Below are positions 33,605 through 46,227 of a stretch of 64,000 nt of DNA, in pieces; position 1 is the first letter of the stretch, and every line of letters begins with the position of its first letter. A program made the position numbers and the translations under genes. The notes beneath the pieces are model-generated. The model saw only the letters and a program-made list of their open reading frames with translations, made no database searches and was not told the DNA's origin. The stretch is from Acanthochlamys bracteata (lineage: Eukaryota; Streptophyta; Magnoliopsida; Pandanales; Velloziaceae), in contig CM034126.1 in NCBI GenBank assembly GCA_019914995.1, forward strand, positions 9,739,001-9,803,000. Reading direction: 5' to 3'.

Positions 33605-35239
33605 TGTTGAAAATACAAGGATAATTTTGATGATAACAAAGAATTAAGAACTATGATTTATATAAGACTAATAATGTGAAAACAAGTCTGCAGGATTAGA
33701 CAAACAAAAATCATTTAATTTACAAAGACAAAAATAAAATCATCATATAGCCAATCATTATGCTACTACATACATGGGGCAGAGGACAAAGACACGGGAT
33801 GAGGATGCCACAGCCACATCACGATCACCGCTGATCGCTAAAGCGGACAGAGAACAAGATACGGGGCAGAGGATGCCACAAACAAATAATAAAATAATCA
33901 TCTATGCTTTATCAAGCGGGACAGAGAACAACATACGGGACAGAGAGGATGCAATGACCACATTACAATGAGTTGTTTGCTATCAAGCATATGCAAACTT
34001 CTCTTTTTCGGGACAGACCCATATGTTCAACGGCAACGAAGTTTCCCTTGCCTTCAAAAATCACCTACACTCACAACGGACTGAAGGACTTCAAACAAAA
34101 GATTTACAAGAGCTAGAATCATCTTCACTTTCACACAAAAGGGAAGCTCAATAATCAAGGAAAGAAAGCGGTCAAAGTCCTTGATCACCAAGCGGTCAAC
34201 TCAGACCGCATTTATTATGGACATACCATATCAACTCATCACCACCGAGATTCAAATGCGAGCTTAGCTGAATTAAGCACTCAACCGTTATAAGAAATTC
34301 AAATCTCTTCAACGCATTCAATGCAACAAAGACTTTGCACAAACACAAATTGAAGAACCATTGACAACACCATTCCTTCTCCGACGTGAAGAACTGAAAG
34401 CCCAACACCAACGTTCCTCAACGGCTCCTACACAGGAAAAATGTTCTATAAAAAGGAGTCACAAAGAACGAAAAACGTGGTGGAGAAATAGAGAAAAACA
34501 GGGAGAGAACAAAAAGAAAACAGAAATAGAGAGAATCCAAGCAAAAACAGAGACATACAAGAACTCTACCACTCTACACAAAAACTCCCACTGCCGGTCA
34601 CGAACTTGACTACTCCACACAAACAAATCTTGCTTTGCAAATCATACTCAAGAAATCTCTCAAAGAATCTCCCGATCATCTCATCTAAATCACTGCTTAA
34701 ACACTCAACATTCATGAGATAGATCCTGCACTCAATACTTGTTTATTTTCTTGTAATTTGTCACTGACAGTTTAAAGGTGGTGCTGCAGGCACCGGTAAA
34801 GAAAGCTCAGGTAGAGCTTGGTGTAAGCTCTTAGACCTTGTAATAGTGCTAGCAAATCAGCGAGGGGGACAAAGCGTGTCGGGAGGCTGGTAGGGGTTGT
34901 CTTGGCGAAGAAACCCGGTAAAGTATGTGTGCTTGGCGAAGCACTTCGCTCTAGGTGTATTTGTAGCTTATTAAAGGTCTAGTGAAGGTTTGGCTCTGGT
35001 GATAGAGCGACCGTGGGTGTAGGCAAAGGGGTTTTGCCGAACCACGTTAAATATCCTGAGCACTACTCTTTTGTTACTTCACAAGAAACACACTAACTCT
35101 TACATGCAGCAGTTTACAAAGATTGACACACCAGTGGCTTAGCTCTCTGCTAGTAGGATAACAAATTTAACGAAAATTTTTATAGACTAACTCAATTCAC
35201 CCATCCCCTCTTGAGTTAATCTTGCAGGAATATCTAACA
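33605..35239 (+). repeat. Element A 3' LTR
   Basis: Starts TGTTGAAAATACAAGG and ends GAATATCTAACA; directly followed by the target duplication TGGAG. TATA box at 34447-34456. Confidence 0.93.
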
Positions 35240-35728
35240 TGGAGCTCTTGGAAGCAAAGGCAGGTGAGCGGCAGAGTCATATTGGTGCTTTGTTACCGTC
35301 TCGATGTCCAGAGTTTGTTTCAAGTAGTTTATTTTGGAGTCGTTCACCGGCGGCATGTCTTCTCTGAAAGGTATGTCCAACATTAGTGACATTGATCTAG
35401 CTTCAAGATATATTTCAATACCATTCACCATGGTCTGAACCGAAAAATTTTCTATCTCATGGAAATTTGAATAGAATATTAGAACGCAATCTTCGGAATA
35501 TTCTTCGGGCCAATTGTTGAACTGCAGTCATCCTTATGCTTCGAACAATTCATCCACCTCCAAGCCAAAATAGTTAAAATCATCAAAGTTTATGCTTGCC
35601 GGAGTCAAGATCCGGATTGCCAGTTGCCGACCATATTTTTCAAAGTTACGTTTTTCAGTGAATTTGTCCGACCTATCGACAGCAGTCTTGGAGTGCTTTG
35701 GGTGAGACTTTGGATTTTTCTTTATCAT
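35240..35728 (-). pseudogene. Element B extra ORF, 5' part
   Basis: Starts at 35728 (MIKKNPKSHPKHSK). KYGRQLAIRILTPASINFDD then FEA precede a TAA at 35534-35536, and a TGA follows two codons later. MVNGIEIYLEARSMSLMLDI and YDSAAHLPLLPRA lie just before the junction with element A. When element A and one TGGAG are ignored, the reading frame is continuous with 24562 downwards. Same domain as 31673-33163. Confidence 0.75.
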
Positions 35729-36022
35729 GGCTGAGATTAGGAGCAGGAATTGTTTGGAGAGATCGAAGATTGAGGATTTTGAGCAAGGGTTTTTGGAGAG
35801 GGAGTTTTTGCTTCAGGTTGAAGAAGATGGAATGGAAGAGATTACCTGGTTGGGCTAGCTTGTGTGTATTCAGCTTGAGACGAGTCAGCTTAGTTATGTT
35901 TTTAGCACGTGATTGGTCAGCTACTTAGCTTTGGAATAAGTTGTTGTGATAACTACAGCCAGCTATTGTGTGGCTGATTACGTGCTTAAGGTATAAACAG
36001 AGATGTGCAAAACAAAGCAATT

Positions 36023-39000
36023 TTATATTATGCATAAGCCTAACTCATGGCATATTTTTGAAAAGAAATCAAATTCTAGGGGCTTGGTAAAGAAATCAGC
36101 TATTTGATTTTCAGAATTGACAAAGTTTAGTACTATATTATTGCATTCAATGTGCTCTCTAATAAAATGATGTCTTAAGTCAATATGCTTTGTGCGAGAA
36201 TATTGAATAGGATTTTTTGTTAACTTAATGGCACTAGTATTATCACAGAATATAGGCACATTCTTAAACTTAAAGTCAAAATCAAGAAGTTGATGTTTTA
36301 TCTAAAGTACCTGAGAGCAACAACTTCCAGCAGCTACGTACTCTGCTTCGGTAGTGGACATGGCTACTGATGATAGTTTTCTGGAGCACCATGAAATCAA
36401 ATAACTTTCTAGAAACTGACAGGAGCCATTTGTGCTCTTTCTATCAAGCTTGCACCCACCAAAGTCAGCGTCAGCATATGCATATAGATTAAATTCACAG
36501 CCTTTGGGGTAAAACAATCCTAGCTCTTTAGTTTCAACTAGATATCTAATGATTCGTTTTACAGCTATCATATGGGATTCTTTAGGATCACTTTAAAATC
36601 TAGCACATAAGTACATACTAAATTGAATATCTGGTTTACTAGCAGTTAGGTATAAAAGTGATCCAATCATACCTCTATATAATTTTTGATCGACTGCTTT
36701 ACCTGTTTCATCCAGGTTCAGTTTGAAGGAAGTAGACATTAGAGTGCTTATCTCCTTGTTTTCTTCCATACTGTATTTCTTGATCAAATACTTAATATAC
36801 TTACTCTGACTTATGAAAATGCCATTTTTCAGTTGTTTGATTTGTAAACCGAGAAAGTAATTCAATTCTCCCATGAGGCTCATTTCAAATTCTTCTTGCA
36901 TCAGCTCAGAAAATTTTCTACAAAGTTTTTCGTTAATGGCACCAAAGATTATGTCATCTACGTAAATCTAAACAATTAGCATGTCATTATCTTCATGCAA
37001 AGTAAATAAATTTAAGTCAATATTACCTCAACTAAAGCCTTTTTCAATCAGGAATGTGCTTAACCGCTCATACCAAGCTCTCGGAATTTGTTCAAACCAT
37101 AGAGTGCTTTATTCAGTTTGTAAACATGACTTGAGAAATTAATATTCTCAAAACCAGGAGGTTATTCAACATATACTTTTTCTTTTAGAAATTCATTCAA
37201 AAAGGCACTTTTGACATCCATTTGAAAGAGTTTAAAGTCTTTATGACATGCAAAAACAAGTAGTATTCTAATAGCCTCAAAACGTGCAACAGGAGCATAT
37301 GTTTCATCGAAATCTATTCCTTTTTCTTGATTATATCCTTTTGCCACTAATTTAGCTTTATCTCTAATGATATTTATATTTTCATCTATTTTTTTTATAA
37401 AGACCCACTTAGTTCCTGTGATGGATTTATTTGGTGGTTTTTTAACAAGATGACATACATTGTTTCTTTCAAACTGATTTAATTCCTCTTGCATAGCAAT
37501 AATCCATAAGTTATTTGTTAGAGCATCATATATGCACTTTCGCTCTAGGTTTGATATAAATGTAGAATGTTCCATAAAATTATTTTTAATGAGATCTAGT
37601 TCGTATACCTTTATTTACCTCACCAAATATGTTTTCCTGTGGATTGCTGGATCTGTGCTTGAGAGGTCTGTGAATTGGTTCATTAATTTCTGTTTGATCA
37701 GGCAGACCTACAGAGACTTGTCCTTTCTCTGTTATTTTAACTGGCTGTTCGTCAGCTGTTTGGTTCTCTATAATTTGTTGTATTTCTGCCGATGCAAATA
37801 ATTCTTCTTTTTCTGAATCTACATCTAATTTTAGATTCTTCCTTAGCCCATTGTTAGAATCATTAAATAATACATGCACAGATTCTTCAACAATCATAAT
37901 TCTTTTATTGAAAATTCTATATGCTTTTGATATTGAAGAATAACAAAAAAAAAATACCTTCGTCGTTCTTTGCATCAAACTTTTCAATATTATCTTTTCC
38001 ATTATTCAGTATAAAATGTTTGCAACCAAAGGTTTTTAAATAAGCAATATTGAGAGCTCATATGGAGTCTTTTTAAAAATAGGTCGAATAAGAGCACGAT
38101 TAATTATGTGGCATGCAGTGTTGACTGTTTCGGTCCAAAAATATTTTGGCAAGTTCTGTTCTAATAACATGGTTCTGGTCATTTCTACTAGCATTCTATT
38201 TTTCTTTCCACTACACCATTCTGTTGAGGAGTTTTAGGAGCAGAGAAGTTATGCGTTAAACCACTAGCGTCACAAAATTCATCAAAATAGAAGTTTTGAA
38301 ATTCCTTGCCATAATCATTTCTTACAAAACAGATATTGAGGTCGAATTCTTTTTTAACCTTTTTGAAGAAACATATAAATATTTTTAGTGCATCGTTTTT
38401 ATATGCAAGAAAGTAAACCCAATAAAAACGAAAGCTCGCTGTCCTTGATGGTCCAAATAAATCCATGTGCAGTAGTTGTAATGGCTTACTAGTTGTTATT
38501 GCTTACTTGAGGTTGAATGATGACTTCACTTGTTTTCCTTTAACACAGGCATCACATAGTTCATCCAAACTGTAATTTGTTTCAAGTAAACCGTTTACTA
38601 ATTTTAGTTTGGATAGTTTCGACAGAATTTTTATGTTGTAGTGTCCTAAACGTCTGTGCCAGAGCTAGCTACTTTCCTACTGACTTGCAACTAAATACAT
38701 TTTATGGTTAGAGAGATCATCAATATAAAGAACATAAACGTTGACTTCCCTTTTTCCATTTAGTATTTCTTCTCCAGATGATAAGTTAACAATTGAACAA
38801 CAGTGATCGTCAAAGTTAACTTTGAAGTTATTATCACAAAGTTGACTTATACTTATTAAATTGTGTTTTAATCTTTTAACATGAAGAATATTTTCGATGC
38901 AAAGGGATGAGGGATTATCTATCTTTCCTATACCTATTACTTTACACTTATTGTTGTCTCCCAGAATCACATTTCTACCGAATTGATTTTGCATACTACT

Positions 39001-39105
39001 GAAGCATTTTTCATTCCCAGTTATATGTCTTGAACACCCGCTGTCCAAGTACCACTTGTTATATTTCAGTCGGATTGGCTCTTCTCCTTTCTGTAAAAGA
39101 GAATT
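36023..39105 (-). pseudogene. Element B pol region, broken
   Basis: On the minus strand: a protease block MDSGCSRHITGN near 39.04 kb, with the Asp-Ser-Gly triad intact; a TAG in the Trp position before LWHRRLGH near 38.67 kb; integrase pieces (MDLFGPSRTAS, QQNGVVERK) at 38.47-38.19 kb; RT pieces ([37 protein letters not shown]) at 37.58-37.16 kb; RNase H ([19 protein letters not shown]) ending at TAG 36302-36304; then FCDNTSAIKLTKNP and IADFFTKPL to 36023. Several frameshifts lie between the pieces. More decayed than element A. Confidence 0.85.
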
Positions 39106-41110
39106 TCAGTATTTAGGTACCCAAATTTCTTTGGGTCCTAGAGAGTTAGTGGTATTAAATGTTCCTTTTGGAACCCATATTAGTTTTGTTTTTTTGATTT
39201 TTTTTAATAACAGTAAGAATTAATACTATGACCTTTTCTACCACAATGAAAATATTTAACGAAAGGTGTTGAGAAATATGACTCATTTGCTGTGCATATT
39301 CTGGCCACCCGATTTTTCTTGTTCTGTATTCTTGCTGACTGCATACCTGTGTAGCTGGTAGAAAGTTGATCTTCATACTTTGTGATTTGTTTACCAGTTG
39401 CTTTAGATGAGGTAGGTACAAATCCTATTCCTTCTTTTCTCTGCGTGCTGCGTTGAGCTCCCAGTATTGCATCAAGTCTGTTTTTGTTTTTACAAATTTT
39501 GCTAGTGAAGCTTTTAGATCGAGATTTGTACTTTGCAGATTTTTATTTTCTTGATACAATCTTTAATTTTCTTCTTTCAACTTATTCTCTTTCATGTACA
39601 TAGTAGTGTAATCATTCATGAATGGCTTGAGATCTGGAATGGTAGGGTATGATAATCTGTTTACTTCTCGACTCATTGCTTTATTCAACTTTTCAAGTTC
39701 AGCAATTCTTTTTATCATGTTCACACTTGAGCTTTCTGTGCAGCTTGTCAGTTCACTAGTCTTACATTCATCTAACTTGACATGTAAGTTTTCAGACGTT
39801 TATTTTCAATATGTAATGCACATAGTTTAGAATTCATGTGATCATAATCAGCATGCAGTGTGTCTTTTATTGCATATGTTTTGTCCTCTAAGACATTTTT
39901 TAATATAAGTATTTCTTTCTTTAGACATTCATTTTTATCCTTAAATTTATGCATGCATACTTTCATAGTTTTGCAATCAATCTTAGCATGTAGGTATTTT
40001 GCATACAGTTCACCAAACACATCTTGTAATTCTTCATTAGAGTCATCATAATCAGTAGAACTTACCTCATTAGTGTCTTCATGATCGGCCATCAGGCATA
40101 AGTTGACTTCTTCATTTTTCTCACGCTCAGTCTGACTATCTTCTAATGAGCTTTCATCCTCATCAGTTCAGGCTGTCATTGCTCGTTTTTTTCTTGTATC
40201 TTTATTTTTAGATCTCTTCAGCAAGGGACATTCGTTTTCTAAAGTGTCCTGGTTTGTTGCAGTTGTAACAGTTTGTGTCTTGTCTATCTTCTCCTCTATT
40301 ATTTTTTCCAAAGTCTTTTCTTCTTCTGAACATATTTCTTCTAAGAAAGTTTTTGAATTTTTTGGTTAGAAGTGCAATATCTTCATCACAGGATGAATCA
40401 CTTACCTGCTGTTCATTGGTTTTTAGTGCAATTCCTTCAGGACGTTCATCAGTTTTCTTTAATGACAATTATTTAGTCATTAGTTTACCGATCAGTTCAT
40501 TCAGAGTCATTTGAGAAAAAGTTGGATTTTCTTCTATGGCATCTACTTTTGATCCAAAGGTTGGCAGAACAGCTCTCAATATTTTCCATTTCAGCTCTTC
40601 GGGTTTGAAGATTTTTCCTAAATTCTTTAAGGGATTTGTGATGTTAGTAAATCTGTTAAGCATTTGAGTAATGGACTCACCTCGGTTCATTTTGAAGTTT
40701 TCATACTCATACACGAGTAGATTTACTTTGGTTTTCTTGAGTTGTGTGGTTTCTTTATTTGTTATCTCTAGTTGATCCCATATTTTCTTTGCTGTATTAC
40801 AGGCACTGATTCTGTTGAATTCGTTTGGATCCAATGCACAATAGAGAAGATTCATGGCTCTGTCATTCATTGATATCAGCTTGTTGTCTTCATCGGTGTA
40901 TTCACGTTCTGTTATTGGAATTCATATTCCATCTGGACCAGCCTTTGTTGGCATGATTGGTCCATCACGTATGATTTTCCAGAATGTAAAGTCTTGAACT
41001 CGAATGAAGATTGTCATTTTCGTTTTCCAGTAGCCATAGTGGCTTCCATCAAAGAGAGGTGGTCTATTGGAGGATGTTCCTTCAAAAGCTATAGGAACAA
41101 GGTTAGCCAT
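39106..41110 (-). pseudogene. Element B gag region, broken
   Basis: Starts at 41110 with MANLVPIAFEGTSSN, LFDGSHYGYWKTKM. Capsid-like region 40870-40469, where the stretch that carries a stop in element A is open. First knuckle CYNCNKPGHFRKRM at about 40.25 kb (last Cys lost), acidic coiled-coil region 40092-39772, and the GPK..WVPK block closing with TGA at 39106-39108. Frames change several times. Confidence 0.8.
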
Positions 41111-41158
41111 AAGGATATTTTACCTCAAGGTTGTTAGACCTTTAATTTTGGAGGCCTG

Positions 41159-41169
41159 CTCTGATACCA
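41159..41169 (-). other. Element B primer-binding site
   Basis: CTCTGATACCA on the plus strand, i.e. TGGTATCAGAG in element orientation, two bases inside the 5' LTR. Confidence 0.88.
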
Positions 41170-41171
41170 AT

Positions 41172-42653
41172 TGTAAGAGCAACTCAAGAGGGGAGGGATG
41201 AATTGAGTTGATAAATAAAAATTTTCGTAAAACTTAATCAATCCTACAAACAGCAAGTATACAGCCAGTTGTTTGTAATTTTGTTCCTGTAGACAGAGAG
41301 GGTTAGAGTATATAGCGATTCAAGTAAAGAGGCGAGGACTCAGAGTATTTTACGTGGTTCGGCAAACCTCTTTGTCTACATCCACGGATGCTCTATCACA
41401 AGAGCTAAGCTTCACTAAACTTTTAATAAGCTACACATACACCAAGAGCAAAGTGCTTCACCAAGCACACTTACTCTTAAAGGGTTTTTTCACCAAAACA
41501 ATCCTTCACACCCTACTGGCCACCATTGTCCCTCTGGCTGATATGCTAGCTCTATTACAAATTTTAAAAAATTTCACCAAACTCCAACCGAGCTTCTCTA
41601 CCAGGTGCGCAAAGCACCCTGCACATAACTGTATGAAGTTATAAAAAAAAAAGTTAGGCACATGATCTATCTCAATATGAATGGGCGTTCTCAGGAGTTT
41701 TCTGTTGAGAAGATTGAGCTAGTTGCTGAGAATGATGTCTTCTATGTGATCAGCAGCAAGATTTTATTTTTCACTTGAGTGATTTGAGCGTTGTAGAGCA
41801 TATGAGTTTTTTTGAGTCTTCGTTCGTATATCACCGTCGTTTCTCTGTTCCTCTGCTTCCCTTCTTATAGACTTTCTTGCCTTTGCAGGATGATTCTTCC
41901 CGTTGAAGAAGATTGCCGTTGGCGTCCTTTTGCGTTGGTAGATTTTCAAGATAAAGAGGCGCAGTTTGTTCAGCGGTTAATCAACCGCCTCCACGATCAG
42001 TTTCGGCTACTCTGGTGCAAGTTCTTCATTGGCATTAAATGCAATGTAGAAGGAAATTTAAATTTACCCTTTAGTGATCCAAGACTTGGTTCAGCTGAAT
42101 TGTTGTATTTAATATTCGAGCTGAGTTGGCTTGTCCCGATTTACTGCATTTCAGGTTGTCTGCTTTGGATTGGTTTGACTTCACCAGCTTGACTTGATTA
42201 GTCAATCTTAATTGTATTAATCTCTTTTCTTTCCTTGAACGTTGAGCTTTCTCTTTTTTGTAAAAAGAATGATGTTTTTGCTCGTTGTAGATCTTGTGTC
42301 ATCTGATTTGTTTCAATGAAATGTGAATCTAAAAAATCTTGAAATGAAGGGCTTAAGCAAGAGTTTTGTTATTGAACCCAATCCTCTGTTTTTGAGCGTT
42401 ACAGAAAAGTCTTCATATGATCAGTAGTTGAATGGCTGGGTGTAGAGTCACTATAGGGTCTTCTGTTTTGTATGCTGCTTGATTGACAGTAGCAGAACAG
42501 CTGGCTTTTCAATGGCTGTGATTATTGTCTGCCGTATGTAAAATAAACTTGCTTTATTTAATCCTGCAGAACTTGATCTTAATTTATTAGTCCAATATAA
42601 ATCATGATTCTTAATTTATTGTTATCATCAAAATTAACTTGGGAGTTCCAACA
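41172..42653 (-). repeat. Element B 5' LTR
   Basis: 1482 bp, TGTAAGAGC...GTTCCAACA on the plus strand; partner of 21617-23096. The antisense frame 41812-42192 recurs from the other LTR and is not taken as a gene. Confidence 0.9.
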
Positions 42654-43170
42654 CATGCTAGAAGAAAGATCTTACCTATCCAGATAAGTTGCCAAAGGAG
42701 ACATATAATGTCCTTGAACAGTTGAAGGACGTTTAGCTAGTTAAGTTGCTGAGAAGTTATCACCTAGTGGGTTAACGATATTGAGATGGAGCGTGTCACT
42801 AAGCATCTCTATTGCGGTGCCTTATCGTATGGCATCTCAAGAGTTGAAATATTTTAAAATTTCACAACAGCTTTCGATAATCACTGAGAACATCGTGAAA
42901 TATGTGGAAGAGAATATACTGGTATGCTTGTTTTGACTTCTCTCTCATCCTTTTTACTTTGGTAAAGTTCGTTAGGTAAGTAATTGTAAAGTAATTTCGA
43001 TTTCTCTAAGACAATTTAGATATTCATATACATAGTAAATAATTTGAGTGCTGGACATATTTTAGTAAGAGATATTTTCAAAGACCGTTCTAGAAAAGTA
43101 TCTCTATCGTTCGATCTAAATAATCTCTGCCGATCCGTTGATGAGATGAAAACGTTATAAATAGATGAGT
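42654..43170 (+). mobile_element. Gypsy relic C, 3' part (RT start fused to LTR remnant)
   Basis: Directly after element B the gypsy frame resumes with a KDLTYPDKLPKE-like linker and the RT opening VPYRMASQEL near 42.82 kb. From about 42925 the sequence instead matches the gypsy LTR (TTTTGACTTCTCTC, AATAATTTGAG). So most of RT, RNase H and integrase is missing, and the RT fragment abuts a partial 3' LTR. Confidence 0.6.
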
Positions 43171-44100
43171 ATGTTAGAAAGATAAGTACTGAACGAATTA
43201 ATCAATATAAGACATTTGAAAACTTTAGCCTATATACTAAAAAGTTTAATCCAATCTAAAAAGACACCTGAAAGGTTCGGCCCATATGATAAAAATCTCA
43301 ATCTAATTCAAAAACATAAACCAATGGCTTATAAAGTTTTTAGTATATAACTCCTTTTTATTTTATCTTTAATCAAAGTGGGATTAATCTAACTCATCCT
43401 TATACTAGACAATTTTTCTATAAGAGTGAATCATTCATATTATTTATCCTCATCCGAGCACCGTATTATGTCTAAAATATTGATCGCTAAGGATCTTATC
43501 TAAGCTTGGCTCCAAGTGTTGTTACTGTATAAGAGATAGCCTTCGAAGCCCAACTTATTTTAGATCACCATTTCTTATCCTAACATCTCAGAGTCACACT
43601 ATTGTTAACATGCTCAACACACTATTAATGAAAGCTACAAACATGTATTGGTCGCCTTTTGTTCGCCGTCCCATATTGTCAAGAGATAACTTTCAAATTC
43701 CAACTTATTATGAATTACCACTAATCATGGAAAAGTATATGCGAGTCATGTGCTCTTAATATGTTCACATACTATCAGTAAGATTACATATATCGGCTGC
43801 TCCACTTAGCCAAACATGAATTCTAATTAAACTGTTATGAGATACAACATCAAAAGAGTTGATTAAGATAAAACACTTGAGGATCCAACGTATACACTAA
43901 AAATCCAATTCAAGTAAACAATTTAAGTCAATGAGTTTTGGAACTCTCTGATAGATTAACCTCCTTATTATTGCATTTTGATTCCATGTGAGACTAATCC
44001 AAATCAACTTTGTACAAAATGAAAGAAACCCTCATTCGAAAGTTATAGGGTATGAAAATTTTACATATAGTTAATCCTATCTATTGCTGCAACGATGTCG
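43171..44100. repeat. Unclassified diverged repeat region
   Basis: Two sub-blocks recur in diverged form: ~43510-43660 versus ~43670-43810 (shared AAGAGATA, CCAACTTATT, CACTAATCAT-like words) and ~43210-43390 versus ~43860-44010 (shared TAAACCAAT/TAAGTCAAT, ACTCC-TTATT, GGGATTAATC/GAGACTAATC). No coding sequence or clear termini. Possibly an old LTR fragment. Confidence 0.3.
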
Positions 44101-44397
44101 ATGAAGATGTGGTGGAGTATGACAGTCATGCTCTGTTATAGGTTTGCATTTTATCATCTAATTTCAATTTGCTTTTGCTCATTGGTTTACGTCTATAGAA
44201 GTAGTTCCTTTGCTCAATGGTAAAACACAATCTTCTGGCTATCCAAATTAATATCATGTCTAATGGTATTTAGTAATATGTTCAAGTTATGATTGTAGTT
44301 GAATTCATTTTGGGTTGTGCTAAGAAAAATATAATAGGTCTTTAGGGTTGTCGATTAGGGAATGTTGGACGCATAAACTATTGTTTAACACTTGACC

Positions 44398-45267
44398 AAT
44401 GTATTTAGGGGTGACAATTTGGGTTCAAGGATTAGTTTCGGATCGACCCATTTAATAACCGGGTCAAATTCGTTCAACCCTATCCAATCCATGAATTTAT
44501 ACGGGTCAAAATTATCTAAGCCTAACCCAACCTATTAATAACTGGGTCAAATTCGGGTCGACCCATTTAATATTAAAATTATTAATTTTTATTTCTATAT
44601 TTTTAAATTCAGTGAAATTATAAGATCAGTTGTAATAGAAGTGCACGATATTATTAATGACGAGATATAGTGAATGCCCGTCAAAATGTACATTACTTAG
44701 TATCTTCGTCAGTACTTAAAATACCCAAAAAAAATTTATTTTTATTTTTATTTTTTGAAAATATATGTTGACAGCTGAAATTTTATGATTATAAATATAT
44801 ACTAATAATTTTGATAAACATAGCTATCTAACAAAATTTTGTTAAAAATTTTTATACGAAATTCAAATTCATCATTACAGAAACACCTATATAGTAATAC
44901 TTTCGATAATATTATAATTCTCATCTTATACTATTTTACTAAGATATAAAAATAATAATTAATTATAAATACTATATAATTTAATAATTTATAAATTACT
45001 ATTATCGATTATTTTTATTATCAATATTTTAATATACGGAAAGGAAAAATCAAATATTATTTTTTCAAGATATGATAATTCGGGTTGGTGAGTAAATTTT
45101 GAATTAATCCGGATCAACTCATTTAATAACCGGATCCAATTCGTTCAACCCTAATCCAATCTATATATTTATACGGGTCAAATTTTTTAATCCTAATCCT
45201 AATTAAGTTGGTCGATTTTGGGCCGCGTTTTCGGATCGGGTTATATATTGCCACTCCTAAATGTATT
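44398..45267. mobile_element. hAT-type MITE with perfect 8-bp target duplication
   Basis: Element 44406-45259 (854 bp), flanked on both sides by AATGTATT (44398-44405, 45260-45267). Terminal inverted repeats: TAGGGGTGACAAT at the left, and the complement of ATTGCCACTCCTA at the right. Subterminal regions are rich in GGGTC/GACCC words (GGGTCAAATTCG, CGACCCATTTAATA), typical of plant hAT MITEs of the GGGTGGCAA type. No transposase inside. Confidence 0.88.
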
Positions 45268-46227
45268 TCTGACTGTAGAATGAGCTTTAAGTATGTACTG
45301 GCTTTCTTCTTGAAGTATTTGATGTTGTGAGTATATAGCTATGAGTTTGCTCTGTCTTGGATATACATGTTATTTACTATATTCGAGGAACTGCGAATAG
45401 TGAACTTCCATTATAAAAAATTTCTTCAGAGAACTTCGCGTAGTTCTGTTTTGTCCTCTCGCTTAGAATTGAACTTGTAACTACAATAATTGCCTCATGA
45501 ATATTAAGAAAACAAAACTGTTATTTATAATGAAATTTGATAGCTTTTGTTTTTTCTGCAGAATTTTTGGTCTAGCAAATAGTTTTACATGCAATTTCGA
45601 ATGTGAAGAGGTTCACGGTGGCTATAGTGAATACACATACAATGAACATTCGCTACAGTTTTCTGTAAACATCATAAAAATCGTAACTTACATATTTCAA
45701 CTTCGTTGTGGTAAGAACTTATGTAACATATTAAGCATCTAGATTCAATTTTTCAAACAAAAAAGGAAGCTTTTGCCGCTTGCTTCCAACTCTACACACG
45801 TACTTGCTGATCTGCGGTACAAAGTCCAGATTCTCCGTCCACTTGAGTTTATGAAGAGTCTTGAACTTCTGTTTATCCAAATTTAGCATCTAACAATAAC
45901 AGTGGACGACAGATCTAGTAGACTTGTCTCTCTATCTTCTGCTAGACAAATAAGAACCTCATAGCTCACATTTTATGTAACTGGGGAGTCTACACTAACA
46001 TGTAATGCTATATACACATGATGAACTAGGGGCAGACTGCACAAAAAAGAGCCAATTATAACATAATTGTGTACAAATATTTGGTCTTGACTATATAAGC
46101 AGAAATCCCATAGAATTGAATCCAAATATGCAAGCCTTGTTAAGATTAAGTGCTACATCCAGGTAAAGGATTATGTTCCTTCTAAAGTTAAAATAGGATA
46201 ATGATACAAGACCAGCTAGCTACAATA
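45268..46227. other. Intergenic, 3' flank of GAR1
   Basis: No gene or repeat recognised. The plus-strand frame 45497-45742 lacks supporting features. The GAR1 3' untranslated region probably lies at 46.1-46.2 kb. Confidence 0.5.

Larger units (their letters stand above)
24563..35239 (+). mobile_element. Sirevirus-like copia element A, complete with target duplication
   Basis: 10,677 bp bounded by LTRs of 1632 and 1635 bp (TGTTGAAAA...ATCTAACA) and by the perfect 5-bp duplication TGGAG (24558-24562 and 35240-35244). Contents in order: 5' LTR, primer-binding site, gag with zinc knuckles, protease, integrase, reverse transcriptase, RNase H, an extra ORF, several polypurine tracts, 3' LTR. It sits in the extra ORF of element B. 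Sirevirus affiliation rests on the multiple GGGGGAG tracts, large gag, extra 3' ORF and integrase/RT style. The frames carry stops, so it is inferred non-autonomous. Confidence 0.93.
21617..42653 (-). mobile_element. Sirevirus-like copia element B, split by element A
   Basis: Minus-strand element of about 10.36 kb once element A (24563-35239) and one duplicated target are set aside. Order on the minus strand: 5' LTR 42653-41172, primer-binding site, gag, pol, extra ORF, polypurine tracts, 3' LTR 23096-21617. The left flank is CACAT; on the right CACAT overlaps the LTR end, as if one CA were lost (see findings). LTRs are ~1.48 kb and about 92-94 % identical in the parts compared by eye. All frames are broken. 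Confidence 0.88.
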
